Of a DNA stretch of 64,000 nt, positions 1-9,386 are shown one piece after another (position 1 is the stretch's first letter; every line of letters starts with the position of its first letter). The translations under genes and the position numbers were made by a program. The notes beneath the pieces were generated by a model that was given only the letters and a program-made list of their open reading frames with translations, had not been told where the DNA came from and ran no database searches. Source of the stretch: Brevundimonas bullata (GTDB lineage: Bacteria > Pseudomonadota > Alphaproteobacteria > Caulobacterales > Caulobacteraceae); contig NZ_JACHLM010000001.1 in NCBI RefSeq assembly GCF_014207965.1, positions 310,001-374,000 on the forward strand. Reading direction: 5' to 3'.

Positions 1-622
1 AGGCGCGTTCGTGGCGGAGGACGTGTTCTTCGCCCCACTGGCCGAGGGCGCGGTTGCGGTGGTCGCGGGCGGCGGGGTCGTATTTGCGGACGATGCGGGC
101 GAGGCCCTCGGGGCGGGGCTTGCGCGCCGGGCCGAGGGGCGGCGGGGCGGTGATGGGGAGGATGGCGGACGGCGGGGCGTCCTGACCGCTCCATGGCGAG
201 GCGAAAGAGGACTGGTCGGGCTCGTTGGTTGAAGGCCAGCGTCGCGTCGCCCCCTCCACCGCTTCGCGGTCCCCCTCCCCATGGAATGGGGAGGAAAGTG
301 ATAGGCCGATGCCCCAGGCTTCGGGGTGGGCGTCGAGATAGCGTTCGACGGCGGGGAAGATCGCGCCCTGGATGTTATCCTTGCGCTTGTAGCCGCGAAT
401 CGTCGGCAGGCCGAGGTCGGCCAAAACCGAAGACAGGTTCATGTGCTTGAACTCGACGGAGCGGTGCGACCGCCCGGTGCGCGCCATCAGGCCGCGGGCG
501 TGGTGCGCCTTGACGTAGGGACGGCCCGTCAGTTCTGCGGCCAACATGGCGAAATAGGTCGCGACGATGGCGTCGAGTTCGGCGGCCTGCCAGTCGGTTC
601 CTACTTTTGATGGGTCGATCAT
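1..622 (-). CDS. DUF3883 domain protein, 3' end beyond window
   Basis: The reading frame is open from an ATG at 622 to the left edge, so at least 207 codons are present and the C terminus is missing. A GGAGGGG ribosome site lies about 3 bases upstream of the ATG. Residues 1-100 form a helical domain (YVKAHHARGLMARTGRSHRS, then a GLPTIRGYKRKDNIQ stretch) that I recall from the N terminus of other DUF3883 proteins. Residues ~170-207 begin a DUF3883-like segment (RNRALGQWGEEHVLRHE), a domain seen in restriction and anti-phage proteins and in stand-alone proteins. Residues ~108-127 are encoded by a palindromic repeat that sits in frame. Function is unknown. Confidence 0.75.
   Translation of the reverse strand, partial: MIDPSKVGTDWQAAELDAIVATYFAMLAAELTGRPYVKAHHARGLMARTGRSHRSVEFKHMNLSSVLADLGLPTIRGYKRKDNIQGAIFPAVERYLDAHPEAWGIGLSLSSPFHGEGDREAVEGATRRWPSTNEPDQSSFASPWSGQDAPPSAILPITAPPPLGPARKPRPEGLARIVRKYDPAARDHRNRALGQWGEEHVLRHERA
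248..296. repeat. Palindromic REP-like repeat inside a coding sequence
   Basis: The stretch carries the same GGGGAGGGGGACCGCG-AGCGGTGGAGGGGGC pattern found between genes at 12017-12064 and 23659-23708. Here it lies in frame within the DUF3883 gene on the minus strand and is translated as a Gly/Glu/Arg-rich linker. Its sequence match to intergenic copies shows it is the mobile-type repeat and not native coding sequence. Confidence 0.8.
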
Positions 623-691
623 GGCCCCTCCGCCTACTGGAGGTTAGCTTTGCCTTGGGCGGTTGACTAGGCTGAGACCGAGGGTCGCCTG

Positions 692-749
692 GCCCTCCCC
701 ACCCGGTCGCTGAAGCGACCACCCTCCCCATGAAGGGGAGGGAGAAAGG
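692..749. repeat. REP-like palindromic repeat, single unit
   Basis: The unit CCCTCCCCACCCGGTCGC, then GCGACCACCCTCCCCAT-ATGGGGAGGG, contains two nested hairpins. It matches the right-hand units at 44160-44220 and 49311-49371. It lies between the divergent DUF3883 and HTH genes. Confidence 0.8.
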
Positions 750-845
750 ATAAGGCTCGCATTCCACTTTGTGGGTTTTCAGGGGGTTAGGGGCGGATCG
801 GGGGGATCGGCGCGCCCTGGTCGCCGACGGCGCCATGCTGGGCGG

Positions 846-1574
846 ATGAGCGGGAAGCTGAAGGGCGGGCCGGCCCATTATCGGCTGTCGAGGGCGACGT
901 GGGACATCATTCTGGACGAATACCGGAATGGGGCGACTGTGCCCGAGCTGAGCGAGCGGTGGCGGGTGTCGGGTCATGCCCTGCGCAAGCGGATCACCGT
1001 GCACGGCGCGACCAAGCGCGACTGGGGCGACCAGATCGCCATAGAGACGGCGAAGGCGCGCGAGGCGGCGCAGGAAGAGGCCGAAAAGGCCAGGGTGGAG
1101 CAGGAGGCGGCGGCCGAGGCGGCGCTGGCCCAGGCCCTGTTCGGGCCGCTGACGGCGGAAGACGCGCACGAGGGCAAGGCGGCGGTGCTGGCCTCGACGG
1201 CGATGATCGCCTCGGGCCGGGCCATGCTGATGCGACGGCTGCCGGAGGCGCAGGGGCTGGCGCGGCTGGCCGAGGTCTATGTGCGGCTGATGGATCGGCA
1301 GGACAAGGCGCACAGCTTCGAGAACACGCCGCTGGAGGTGCTGTTGGCGGCGCGGTTCAACGGGGAGATGATGAGCGCGCGCTTCGCCCTGACGCCGGAG
1401 TCGAAATACGACGACCCCCAGTATGAGTTGAAGGCCCTTTACTGGGATCAGTTGAAGGCTGCGCCCGACGCCTATCGGACCGAGGTGATGGACGCCCGGC
1501 GCGAGGCCGCCCAGGCCCGGAGGGAGATGCGCGAGGCGAAGGAAGCGCTGGAGGCCTTAAAGGCCGCGACCTGA
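846..1574 (+). CDS. Helix-turn-helix protein with long Ala/Glu helices, function unknown
   Basis: 242 residues from the ATG at 846; an in-frame start at 771 would add a low-complexity leader that looks untranslated. Residues ~10-60 resemble a homeodomain-like HTH (ATWDIILDEYRNGATVPELS, then WRVSGHALRKRI), similar in style to phage small terminase or transposase-type DNA-binding domains. Residues ~65-105 and the last 40 residues are charged Ala/Glu/Arg helices, probably coiled coil. There is no phage context around it. Real coding is likely from codon usage; the function is not recognised. Confidence 0.65.
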   Translation: MSGKLKGGPAHYRLSRATWDIILDEYRNGATVPELSERWRVSGHALRKRITVHGATKRDWGDQIAIETAKAREAAQEEAEKARVEQEAAAEAALAQALFGPLTAEDAHEGKAAVLASTAMIASGRAMLMRRLPEAQGLARLAEVYVRLMDRQDKAHSFENTPLEVLLAARFNGEMMSARFALTPESKYDDPQYELKALYWDQLKAAPDAYRTEVMDARREAAQARREMREAKEALEALKAAT

Positions 1575-1608
1575 AGATGAACAATCGTTCATAGACGAAT
1601 GTGTCGCG

Positions 1609-1636
1609 TTGCCGTGACGTCCTGCGCAGCTAAGGT
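1609..1636 (+). promoter_or_regulatory. Candidate sigma70-type promoter for the M16 peptidase
   Basis: TTGCCG at 1609-1614 and TAAGGT at 1631-1636 are separated by 16 bases and sit about 35 bases before the ATG at 1671. The match to consensus is moderate and no start-site data exist. Confidence 0.3.
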
Positions 1637-1670
1637 TCGGCCCAGCATTTTCTGTTGGGGACTGAAATCC

Positions 1671-4526
1671 ATGCGCCTTGCCGCCTCATCCGTCGCGCTC
1701 GCCGCCCTTGTGGCTGTCGCTTCGCCCGTCCTGGCTCATACCGCTGCGCCCGCCGCCGCGCCGGCTATGACCGCGCCGTCAGCCACGCCGCTGCGCGGGG
1801 CGCCGGTGTCGGAACTGGTCGCGCGCGTCGATATTCCGTGGAAGCGCTTCCAGCTGGACAACGGCCTGACGGTGCTGGTCCACGAGGACCGCAAGGCGCC
1901 GGTGGTGGCGGTGTCGGTCTGGTACAATGTCGGCTCCAAGGACGAGCCCAAGGGTTCGACCGGCTTCGCCCACCTGTTCGAGCATCTGATGTTCGGCGGG
2001 TCGGAGAACTCGCCGTCCAGCCATATCCAGACGATGAATGCGGCCGGGGCCACGGGCCTGAACGGCACGACCTGGTTCGACCGCACCAATTACTTCCAGA
2101 CGGTGCCGACCCCGGCGCTGGAGTACACGCTCTATCTGGAATCCGACCGTATGGGCTATCTGCTGGGGCAGGTCAGCCAGGAGGTGCTGGATCTGCAGCG
2201 CGGCGTCGTTCAGAACGAGAAGCGCCAGGGCGACAACCAGCCCTACGGCCTGACCTATTACGCCACGCTGGAAGCCCTCTTCCCCGAGGGTCACCCCTAT
2301 CGCCACTCGACCATCGGCTCGATGGCCGATCTGGACGCCGCCAGCATGGAGACGGTGCGCGACTGGTTCCGCGAGAACTATGGTCCCAACAACGCCGTCC
2401 TGGTCCTGTCGGGCGACATCGACGAGGCCAAGGCCCGCGAACTGACCCAGAAATACTTCGGCGCCATCGCCCGCGGCCCGGTCAACACCCCGGCGGCGGC
2501 CCCCATCCCGACCCTGGCGGCGCCGGTCGAGCAGGTGCTGCACGACCGCGTCGCCCAGACCCGCATCAGCCGCACCTGGACAACGCCGGGCCTGAACGAC
2601 CCGGACTCGGTGCCGCTGAGCGTCGGCGCCTCGGTGCTGGGCGGTCTGGCCAGCTCGCGTCTGGACAACGTCCTGGTGCGCGACGAGCAGATCGCCTCCA
2701 GCGTCTCGGCCGGCAACCAGGTGTTCCAGCGCGTCAGCATGTTCAGCTATTCGGCCATGGTGAAGCCGGGCGCCGACGCCGACGCCGTGGCCAAGCGCAT
2801 GGACGCGGTCCTGGCCGACCTGATCGCCAACGGACCCACCCAGGACGAGATCGACCGGGTCGTGACGCAGTACGCCTCGCGCCGCATCCAGGGCCTGGAA
2901 ATGGCCAACGGCAAGGCTTCGGTCCTGGCCGAGGGTCAGCTGTATTCGGGCGATCCCGACTTCTACAAGAAGGAGCTGGCGGCCTACGCCGCGGTGACCC
3001 CGGCCCAGGTGCAGGCGGCGATGAAGAAGTGGCTGAGCCGCCCGGTCTATAGCCAGATCGTCAAGCCAGGCGAGCGCGAGGCCTATGTCGACGCCGCCGC
3101 CGCCCCGTCGGGCGCCACCCCGACGCCGGCCGCGCCGATCCAGCGCGTGGCCCGCGAGGCCACGCCGGCCATCGGAGAGGTGTCCAACGTCGACTTCCCG
3201 GCGGTGGAGCGCGCCGCCCTGTCGAACGGGATCGAGGTGGTTTACGCCCGCTCGACCACCGTGCCGGTGACCCGCGTGGCCCTGGAGTTCGACGCCGGCG
3301 TCGCGGCCGACCGCGCCGACCGCCTGGGCGCCCACACCCTGATGCTGAACGTCATGCAGGAAGGCACCACGACGCGCGATTCCAAGGCCCTGGCCGAGGC
3401 CCAGGAACGTCTGGGCGCCAGCGTCTCGGTCGGTTCGTCGATGGACCGCACCACGGCCAGTCTGTCGACCGTGACCACCAACCTGCAGCCGTCGCTGACC
3501 CTGCTGTCGGACGTGGTGCGCAACCCCGCCTTCGCCCCGGCCGAGATCGAGCGTCTGCGCGCGGTGCGTCTGGCCGCCCTGGCCAATGAGAAGACCCAGC
3601 CCGCCGCGATCGCCGGTCGCGCCCTGCCGCCGCTGATCTATGGCGAGGGCCATCCCTACGGTCGTTCGTTCAGCGGCACAGGCGACGAAGCCGTCATCCG
3701 CAGCCTGACGCGCGACGATCTGACGGCCGAACACGCCGCCTGGATCCGCCCCGACAACGCCAAGCTGTTCGTGGTCTCGGACTTGCCGCTAGCCGAACTG
3801 AAGCCGCAGCTGGAAGCGGCCTTCGGCGACTGGCGCGCGCCGACGACGGCCAAGGGGACCAAGGCCTTCACCGCCGCCCTGCCCGAGACCTCGGCGCGGA
3901 TCGTCCTGATCGACCGTCCGCAGTCGCCGCAGTCGCTGATCTACGGCGGTCAGGTGCTGCCGGTGTCGGGCACGGACGACCTGTTGACCCTGACCACGGC
4001 CAACACCGTGCTGGGCGCCGACTTCCTGTCGCGGATCAACGCCGACCTGCGCGAGACCAAGGGCTGGTCCTACGGCGTGCGCGGCAACGTCAGCACCTTG
4101 CAGAACCGCTCGCCCTACATCGTCAACGCCCCGGTCCAGGCCAACCGCACCGGCGAATCCATCGCGGCCCTGATCGGCCAGTACGAACGCTTCCTGAGCG
4201 CCGACGGCGTGACCCAGGCCGAGCGCGACCGCACCGTGCTGGGCGACACGCGCGGCCTGTCGGGCAGCTACGAGACCTCGGCCCAGGTGCTGGGCGCCAT
4301 GCGCTCCAACGCCCTCTACGGTCGTCCCGACGGCTATCAGGAAACCCTGGCCGGCCGCATCAACGCCCTGACGGCGGAACAGATGGACGCCGCCGCCCGC
4401 GCCGCCATCAAGCCGGACACCTTCGTCTGGGTGGTGGTCGGCGATGCCTCGGTGGTCAAGCCGCAACTGGACGCTCTGGGTCTGCCGGTCGAGGTGCGCT
4501 CGGCCACGCCGACGACGGCCCAGTAG
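1671..4526 (+). CDS. Secreted M16-family zinc metallopeptidase (two-domain)
   Basis: 951 residues. Residues 1-22 are a Sec signal peptide ending at ...VLA, which is why I start at 1671 and not at the in-frame ATG at 1599. The first peptidase domain has the inverted zinc motif HLFEH (His101, Glu104, His105) with the third ligand in NEKRQ (Glu183), 78 residues later as in pitrilysin-type enzymes. The second half (from ~residue 540) repeats the fold without the zinc motif, as expected for the inactive C-terminal domain. Probably periplasmic, degrading peptides. It stands alone and is followed by a strong terminator. Confidence 0.92.
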   Translation: MRLAASSVALAALVAVASPVLAHTAAPAAAPAMTAPSATPLRGAPVSELVARVDIPWKRFQLDNGLTVLVHEDRKAPVVAVSVWYNVGSKDEPKGSTGFAHLFEHLMFGGSENSPSSHIQTMNAAGATGLNGTTWFDRTNYFQTVPTPALEYTLYLESDRMGYLLGQVSQEVLDLQRGVVQNEKRQGDNQPYGLTYYATLEALFPEGHPYRHSTIGSMADLDAASMETVRDWFRENYGPNNAVLVLSGDIDEAKARELTQKYFGAIARGPVNTPAAAPIPTLAAPVEQVLHDRVAQTRISRTWTTPGLNDPDSVPLSVGASVLGGLASSRLDNVLVRDEQIASSVSAGNQVFQRVSMFSYSAMVKPGADADAVAKRMDAVLADLIANGPTQDEIDRVVTQYASRRIQGLEMANGKASVLAEGQLYSGDPDFYKKELAAYAAVTPAQVQAAMKKWLSRPVYSQIVKPGEREAYVDAAAAPSGATPTPAAPIQRVAREATPAIGEVSNVDFPAVERAALSNGIEVVYARSTTVPVTRVALEFDAGVAADRADRLGAHTLMLNVMQEGTTTRDSKALAEAQERLGASVSVGSSMDRTTASLSTVTTNLQPSLTLLSDVVRNPAFAPAEIERLRAVRLAALANEKTQPAAIAGRALPPLIYGEGHPYGRSFSGTGDEAVIRSLTRDDLTAEHAAWIRPDNAKLFVVSDLPLAELKPQLEAAFGDWRAPTTAKGTKAFTAALPETSARIVLIDRPQSPQSLIYGGQVLPVSGTDDLLTLTTANTVLGADFLSRINADLRETKGWSYGVRGNVSTLQNRSPYIVNAPVQANRTGESIAALIGQYERFLSADGVTQAERDRTVLGDTRGLSGSYETSAQVLGAMRSNALYGRPDGYQETLAGRINALTAEQMDAAARAAIKPDTFVWVVVGDASVVKPQLDALGLPVEVRSATPTTAQ

Positions 4527-4548
4527 GCCGCCTCAGCCCACGAAAAGG

Positions 4549-4583
4549 AAAGGCCGGCGGGGCGACCCGCCGGCCTTTTTCGT
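4549..4583 (+). terminator. Rho-independent terminator after the M16 peptidase gene
   Basis: A GGCCGGCGGG/CCCGCCGGCC stem with a GCGA loop is followed by TTTTTC. The left flank is A-rich, so it may also serve the convergent gene that ends at 4591. Confidence 0.9.
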
Positions 4584-4590
4584 TGAGCGC

Positions 4591-5019
4591 CTATCGTTTG
4601 CGGAAGCGGGCGGCGTCGGCGGCCAGGCTGGAACCCCAGTCGGTCGTGGGGTGGTCGGGCTCGGCGTGGAAGGGCAGTTCGCCGGCGACGCCGCGGATCG
4701 CCAGGGCCAGAGGCAGGGCGTAGTGAGGCAGAAGGCGCAGCGGCTTCCGGCGCTTGTCGGTCACGTCCCAGCCCAGGGCCTCGAAGGCCTCGGCCAGATC
4801 GGCGCCTTCCAGACGGTGGATGTCGTCCCAATCGGCGGGCAGTTCGACGGCCTCGGCGGCGTCGCCGGTCAGGCCGAACAGGGCCTGGGTCAGGGCGTCG
4901 ATCTCGGGGAACTCGTCGCGGGCGTCGGGATCGGCGTAGCGCGGCTTCATCAGCGCCTTCAGTTCCAGATCATCGACGCCGGGCAGGTCGATCAGGCGGC
5001 GCAAGGGGGCTTGGGTCAT
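4591..5019 (-). CDS. Hypothetical protein, 142 aa
   Basis: I take the ATG at 5019 (MTQAPLRRLIDLPGVDDLEL) as the start; longer in-frame starts would run antisense into the NYN gene. No signal peptide, membrane segment or recognised motif is visible. The composition is acidic (EFPEIDALTQALFGL, PADWDDIHRLEGADL) and looks like a soluble cytoplasmic protein. It is divergent from the NYN-domain gene and convergent with the M16 gene across a shared terminator. Function unknown. Confidence 0.65.
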   Translation of the reverse strand: MTQAPLRRLIDLPGVDDLELKALMKPRYADPDARDEFPEIDALTQALFGLTGDAAEAVELPADWDDIHRLEGADLAEAFEALGWDVTDKRRKPLRLLPHYALPLALAIRGVAGELPFHAEPDHPTTDWGSSLAADAARFRKR

Positions 5020-5107
5020 GGCCCGCCATAGCACAATCACTGGCTGTTGACCGCGCCCGCGAGCGGTAAGAGGCTGGCGCGTCGTGAAGATCATTGAGGC
5101 CCGCTCC

Positions 5108-5854
5108 ATGCCGACCGACCTGCCCACCGCCGCCCGCGCGCCGCGCCTGGCCGTGCTGATCGACGGCGAGAACGCCTCGGCCCGCATCGCCGAGGCCCTG
5201 TTCACCGAAATCGCCACCCTGGGCGAGGCCAGCGCCAGACGCATCTATGGCGACGCGGCCAGTCCGTCGCTGAAGGGATGGATCGAGGTCCTGCCCCGCT
5301 GGGCCATCCAGTGGCAGCAGAATTTCGCCAACACCAGGGGCAAGAACTCCGGCGACATCGCACTGGTGATCGACGCCATGGACCTGCTGCATTCGGGGCG
5401 GTTCGACGGCTTCTGCCTGGTGTCGTCGGACAGCGACTTCACCCGGCTGGCGGCGCGCATCCGCGAGCAGGGGGTGCCGGTCTATGGCTTTGGCGAGCGC
5501 AAGACGCCGGAAAGCTTCCGCCAGGCCTGCACCCGCTTCATCTATACCGAGAACCTGACGGGACGGAGCGGCGGCGCCGACGACAGCGAAGAGCCGACGC
5601 CCGCGCCGGTCGCCGAGAAAAAGCCGTCGGACGCCGTGCGCCTGATCGCCGCCGCCATCGCCGACATGGACGAGGACGGCGACGGCTGGGTCAATATCGG
5701 CGGCATCGGCAACCGGCTGAGGAACGCCTATCCCGACTTCGACCAGCGTACCTACGGCCACGCCAAGCTGTCCGACCTGATCCGCGCCACCGGCCGTTTT
5801 GACGTCGAGGCCGGGGCGGGCGGGGCCATGCGGGTGCGGGTCAAACCCCGCTAA
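5108..5854 (+). CDS. NYN-domain (LabA/DUF88-like) protein with C-terminal OST-HTH/LOTUS domain
   Basis: 248 residues from the ATG at 5108; a GTG at 5084 is an alternative start. The N-terminal PIN-like NYN domain shows the acidic residues expected of a metal-dependent RNase: LIDGEN near the start, KNSGDIALVIDAMDLL, and SSDSDFTRLA. A Pro/Glu linker leads to a C-terminal LOTUS-like domain (LIAAAIADMDEDGDGWVNIG, then YGHAKLSDLIRATGRF), a module known to bind RNA. The family is predicted to cleave or bind RNA, but the targets here are unknown. Confidence 0.85.
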   Translation: MPTDLPTAARAPRLAVLIDGENASARIAEALFTEIATLGEASARRIYGDAASPSLKGWIEVLPRWAIQWQQNFANTRGKNSGDIALVIDAMDLLHSGRFDGFCLVSSDSDFTRLAARIREQGVPVYGFGERKTPESFRQACTRFIYTENLTGRSGGADDSEEPTPAPVAEKKPSDAVRLIAAAIADMDEDGDGWVNIGGIGNRLRNAYPDFDQRTYGHAKLSDLIRATGRFDVEAGAGGAMRVRVKPR

Positions 5855-5912
5855 GTCCAAGTAAGAGCCGCCGCCCCCTTCCCCCGCGCGCGGGGTGGTC
5901 TATGTGTGGGCC

Positions 5913-7784
5913 ATGGCCGCCGCAGAGACCCCCGTCGAGACCTTCAAACGCGCTTTGGCGAACGCCGCGCGCGCCCTGGCCGAGCAGGCCGAGCTGGAGG
6001 TGAACTTTGGTTCGGACGGGCCGAGGCTGTCCAACGGCGTCCTGACCCTGCCCCATCCGCCGCGCGATCCGGCAGGGCCCGAGAGCGCGACCCTGCGCGG
6101 TCAGGCCGACCGGCTGGCCCTGCGGCTGGCCAATCACGACGAGGCCCTGAACGCCCGACTGCGGCCGATTGACCAGACGGCGGCGGAGGTGTTCGACGCG
6201 GTCGAGCAGGCCCGGGTCGAGGCGGTCGGGGCGCGCGAACTGAAGGGCGTGCGCAACAATATGAACGCGGCGCTTCTGACCCGGCTGGAGAAGTCGGGCG
6301 CCCTTAGGGCCGAGGCCGAGCGGGTGCCGGTGGCCGAGGCGGCGGCCCTTCTGGTGCGCGAGCGGCTGACGGGCGAGCCCTCGCGCGACGGGCTCAAGAC
6401 CATGCTGGATCTGGTGCGGTCCAATATGGAGCTGAAGGCGGGGGCCGAACTGGACGCCCTGGCCGCGGTGGCCGACGACCAGACGGCGTTTGCGGCGAAG
6501 CTGAAAGACGTGCTGCGGGCGCTGGACCTCGACCCCGGCGACGGCCAGGCCGAGGACGCCAATGACGAGGAGGGCGAGGACGAGCCGGACGGCTCGCAGC
6601 AGGACGCGCCGGACGAGCAGGAACAGGAAGAAGAGGACGGCGGCGAAGGCGGGCAGTCGCTGGAGGGCACGGCCGACGACCAGTCCGCCGAGGACGAGCG
6701 CCAGACCCGCCCCGACGGCGCCCCGGCCGATCCCGACGGCGAGGCCTCGGACGACGGCCCCGAAATGAACGAAGGCGCCCTGCCCAATCGTCAGGACAGC
6801 GTCGACGACGGGCGCGCCGTGGACGCCTATCGCGTCTTCACCACCGCCTATGACGAGACCATCGGCGCCGAAGAGCTGTGCGACCCGATGGAGTTGGACC
6901 GGCTGCGGTCGCTGCTGGACGCGCAACTGGCGACCCTGTCGAGCGTGGTGTCGCGTCTGGCCAACAAGCTGCAGCGCCGCCTGATGGCGCAGCAGAACCG
7001 CAGCTGGGCCTTTGATCTGGAGGAGGGCGTGCTGGACACCGCGCGCCTGACCCGCGTCATCACCGATCCGACCAGCCCCCTGTCGTTCAAGATGGAGAGC
7101 GAGAGCCCGTTCCGGGACACGGTCGTGACCCTGCTGATCGACAACTCGGGCTCGATGCGCGGGCGGCCTATCATGGTGGCGGCGGTCTGCGCCGACATCC
7201 TGGCGCGGACGCTGGAGCGGTGCGGGGTCAAGGTCGAGATTCTGGGCTTCACCACCCGCGCCTGGAAAGGCGGGCAGTCGCGCGAGGCCTGGATCAGCGC
7301 CGGCAAACCGGCGAACCCAGGCCGTCTGAACGACCTGCGCCACATCATCTATAAGTCCGCCGACGCGCCCTGGCGCCGGGCCAAGAAGAACCTGGGCCTG
7401 ATGATGCGCGAGGGCCTGCTGAAGGAAAACATCGACGGCGAGGCCCTGACCTGGGCGCACGAGCGGTTGCTGGGCCGGACCGAGTCGCGCCAGATCCTGA
7501 TGGTGATTTCCGACGGCTCGCCGGTGGACGACTCGACCCAATCGGCCAACGCCGCCCTCTATCTGGACAAGCACCTGCGGCAGGTGATCGAGCAGATCGA
7601 GACCAAGTCGCCGGTCGAACTGATCGCCATCGGCATCGGCCACGACGTGACCCGCTGGTACCGCCGCGCCGTGACCATCGTCGACGTCGAGCAACTGGCG
7701 GGCGTCATGACCGAGAAGCTGGCTGAACTGTTCGAGGCCAAGCCGAAGACGGTGCCGAGGTCTGCGGGGAAACGCGCGGCGTGA
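5913..7784 (+). CDS. cobT: Cobaltochelatase subunit CobT
   Basis: 623 residues from the ATG at 5913. The protein has the CobT layout: an N-terminal helical region, a very acidic low-complexity middle (residues ~215-300, [21 protein letters not shown]) and a C-terminal von Willebrand A domain with a MIDAS-like motif ([11 protein letters not shown]) and a second part (ISDGSPVDD). With CobS and CobN, CobT inserts cobalt into hydrogenobyrinate diamide in aerobic cobalamin synthesis. CobS is not next to it in this window. The stop overlaps the next gene by 4 bases. Confidence 0.93.
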   Translation: MAAAETPVETFKRALANAARALAEQAELEVNFGSDGPRLSNGVLTLPHPPRDPAGPESATLRGQADRLALRLANHDEALNARLRPIDQTAAEVFDAVEQARVEAVGARELKGVRNNMNAALLTRLEKSGALRAEAERVPVAEAAALLVRERLTGEPSRDGLKTMLDLVRSNMELKAGAELDALAAVADDQTAFAAKLKDVLRALDLDPGDGQAEDANDEEGEDEPDGSQQDAPDEQEQEEEDGGEGGQSLEGTADDQSAEDERQTRPDGAPADPDGEASDDGPEMNEGALPNRQDSVDDGRAVDAYRVFTTAYDETIGAEELCDPMELDRLRSLLDAQLATLSSVVSRLANKLQRRLMAQQNRSWAFDLEEGVLDTARLTRVITDPTSPLSFKMESESPFRDTVVTLLIDNSGSMRGRPIMVAAVCADILARTLERCGVKVEILGFTTRAWKGGQSREAWISAGKPANPGRLNDLRHIIYKSADAPWRRAKKNLGLMMREGLLKENIDGEALTWAHERLLGRTESRQILMVISDGSPVDDSTQSANAALYLDKHLRQVIEQIETKSPVELIAIGIGHDVTRWYRRAVTIVDVEQLAGVMTEKLAELFEAKPKTVPRSAGKRAA

Positions 7785-8758
7785 ACCGCCGGGTCTATGT
7801 CGCGGCGCTGGCGGCGCTGACGCTGGCGGCCTGCGCCAGCGCGGTCGTCACCTCGCAACCGTGGACGCCGACGCCCGAGGCGGACGGCTGGAGCCCGGTC
7901 AGCGTCTCGACCCGCGCGGTGGGGCTGGGCCTGCCCGGCGCCAGGCTGGCGAAGGGCGTGCGGTTCGCGGGCGGCGTGACTCTTCTGGCCGACCGCAACT
8001 CGCCGCTGCACAGCCTGTCGGACCTGAAGCTGACCGGCGACGGCGGCTTCATCGCCGTGTCCGACGTCGGCGATCTGGCGCGCGGGCGGCTGAGGCTCGA
8101 CACGGACGGCCGATTGATCGGGCTGGACGGTTTTCAGGTGCGCCGCCTGACCTTGGGCGACGGCGCACCGATCCGCCGCAAGCCCGAGGGCGACGCCGAG
8201 GGGCTGGCGCTCACTGCGAACGGCGACCTGCTGGTCAGCTTCGAGCGCGAGCACCGCCTCTGGAACTACGGCCCGCTGACCGCGCTGCGGGCGCGACCCG
8301 AGACCATGCGCCGACCCGACGTCCCCTTCGCCGAGAACGACGGGATGGAGGCGCTGGCCGTCTCAGGCGACGGCTGGCTGGTCGCGGGCGAGGCGGGCGG
8401 GGTCTGGGACTGTTCGGCGGCGGGCTGCGCCGTTCTGACGGCGCCGCCTGAGGCGCCGATCCCATTTCACGACTATCGCATCACCGGCGTGGATCGCGAT
8501 CCGGCGGGGGACGGCTGGTTCGTGGTGCAACGGTCCTTCGGCTTTCCGGGGGGCCTGAGGGCGCGAGTGCGACGGATGGCGGCGGACGGGAGCCTGGGCC
8601 CGGTGCTGGTCGAGCTGAAGCTGCCCGGCACGACCGATAATTTCGAAGGGATCGCCGCCGAACGGCGCGGCGACCGGACGCGAATCTACATCCTGTCCGA
8701 CGACAACGACTTCGCCTTGCAGCGGACGATGATGCTGGCGTTCGATGTAGCCGCCTGA
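7781..8758 (+). CDS. Esterase-like phytase-family lipoprotein
   Basis: 325 residues starting at a GTG that overlaps the cobT stop (GTGA), so it is translationally coupled. The N terminus is a lipoprotein signal with the lipobox LAAC near residue 18. The body matches the esterase-like activity of phytase family (PF13449-type): [21 protein letters not shown] opening, [15 protein letters not shown] and a closing [23 protein letters not shown] stretch (given here in part), a beta-propeller pattern. It probably sits in the outer membrane or periplasm. The substrate is unknown and the link to cobalamin is only positional. Confidence 0.82.
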   Translation: MNRRVYVAALAALTLAACASAVVTSQPWTPTPEADGWSPVSVSTRAVGLGLPGARLAKGVRFAGGVTLLADRNSPLHSLSDLKLTGDGGFIAVSDVGDLARGRLRLDTDGRLIGLDGFQVRRLTLGDGAPIRRKPEGDAEGLALTANGDLLVSFEREHRLWNYGPLTALRARPETMRRPDVPFAENDGMEALAVSGDGWLVAGEAGGVWDCSAAGCAVLTAPPEAPIPFHDYRITGVDRDPAGDGWFVVQRSFGFPGGLRARVRRMAADGSLGPVLVELKLPGTTDNFEGIAAERRGDRTRIYILSDDNDFALQRTMMLAFDVAA

Positions 8759-8785
8759 TCCTTCTCCCCTTGCGGGAGAAGGGCG
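8759..8785. repeat. REP half-unit between convergent genes
   Basis: CCTTCTCCCC-TTGC-GGGAGAAGG fills the 27-base gap between the esterase-like stop and the coq7 stop. It matches the arms at 30928 and 31099 and probably acts as a bidirectional terminator. Confidence 0.65.
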
Positions 8786-9376
8786 CTAGATCCGTTCGCT
8801 GATCTTGATGGCGGCCTTGCAGCCGACCTTGATGACGCTGCTGAGTAGCCGGTAAGCCGGCGCCTCGCGGCTGCCGTGGGCGATGGCGTGGTCGTGGTGG
8901 GCCAGTTCCTCTTCGCGGAACCTGGTCAGTTCGGCGGCCAGTTCGGGGTCGCGGTCGCGGACCTCCTCGATCTGGTCGGCGTAGTGTTGCTCGATGACGC
9001 TCTCGACCGCCTCGGTGCAGGCGTGGGCGGCTTTCTCGCTGATCAGGGCGGTGCCGGCGCCGAGCGCCGTGGCGGCCAGCTTCCACAGCGGGATCATGGC
9101 CGTGGGGCGGACGCGGTTCTCGGTCAGCAGGGCCTCGAAGCGGGCCAGGTGGACGGCCTCATGGCCCTCCATCTCGGTCAGGTCGGCGGCGATGGCGGCC
9201 TTGCCCTTGCGGCCTTCCAGCACGGCGCGCTGGGCGCGGTAGATGTGGACGGCGGCGAACTCGCCCGCGTGGTCGACGCGCAGCATTTCGGCCATCCGGG
9301 CGCGGGTCTGGCCCACGCCGGGGCGCGGCAGGGGGATGCGGCGGGCGGCGGCGACGGTGTCGGATGCCTCGGTCAT
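8786..9376 (-). CDS. coq7: Demethoxyubiquinone hydroxylase Coq7
   Basis: 196 residues. Carboxylate-bridged diiron hydroxylase that performs the C-6 hydroxylation of demethoxyubiquinone in ubiquinone synthesis. The ferritin-like fold shows the metal motifs in order: RVDHAGEFAAVHIY, then MEGHEAVHL, then the C-terminal EELAHHDHA. Length is typical of the short bacterial form. The start is ~10 bases before dsbB's stop on the same strand, so the two are likely cotranscribed. UbiE and UbiB are encoded at 53.7-56 kb. Confidence 0.95.
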   Translation of the reverse strand: MTEASDTVAAARRIPLPRPGVGQTRARMAEMLRVDHAGEFAAVHIYRAQRAVLEGRKGKAAIAADLTEMEGHEAVHLARFEALLTENRVRPTAMIPLWKLAATALGAGTALISEKAAHACTEAVESVIEQHYADQIEEVRDRDPELAAELTRFREEELAHHDHAIAHGSREAPAYRLLSSVIKVGCKAAIKISERI

Positions 9377-9386
9377 GGTCTGCCTT

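Noticed and set aside
846..1574. HTH protein interpreted as a prophage small terminase.
   Set aside because: No other phage gene is within the window, so only a general HTH call is made.
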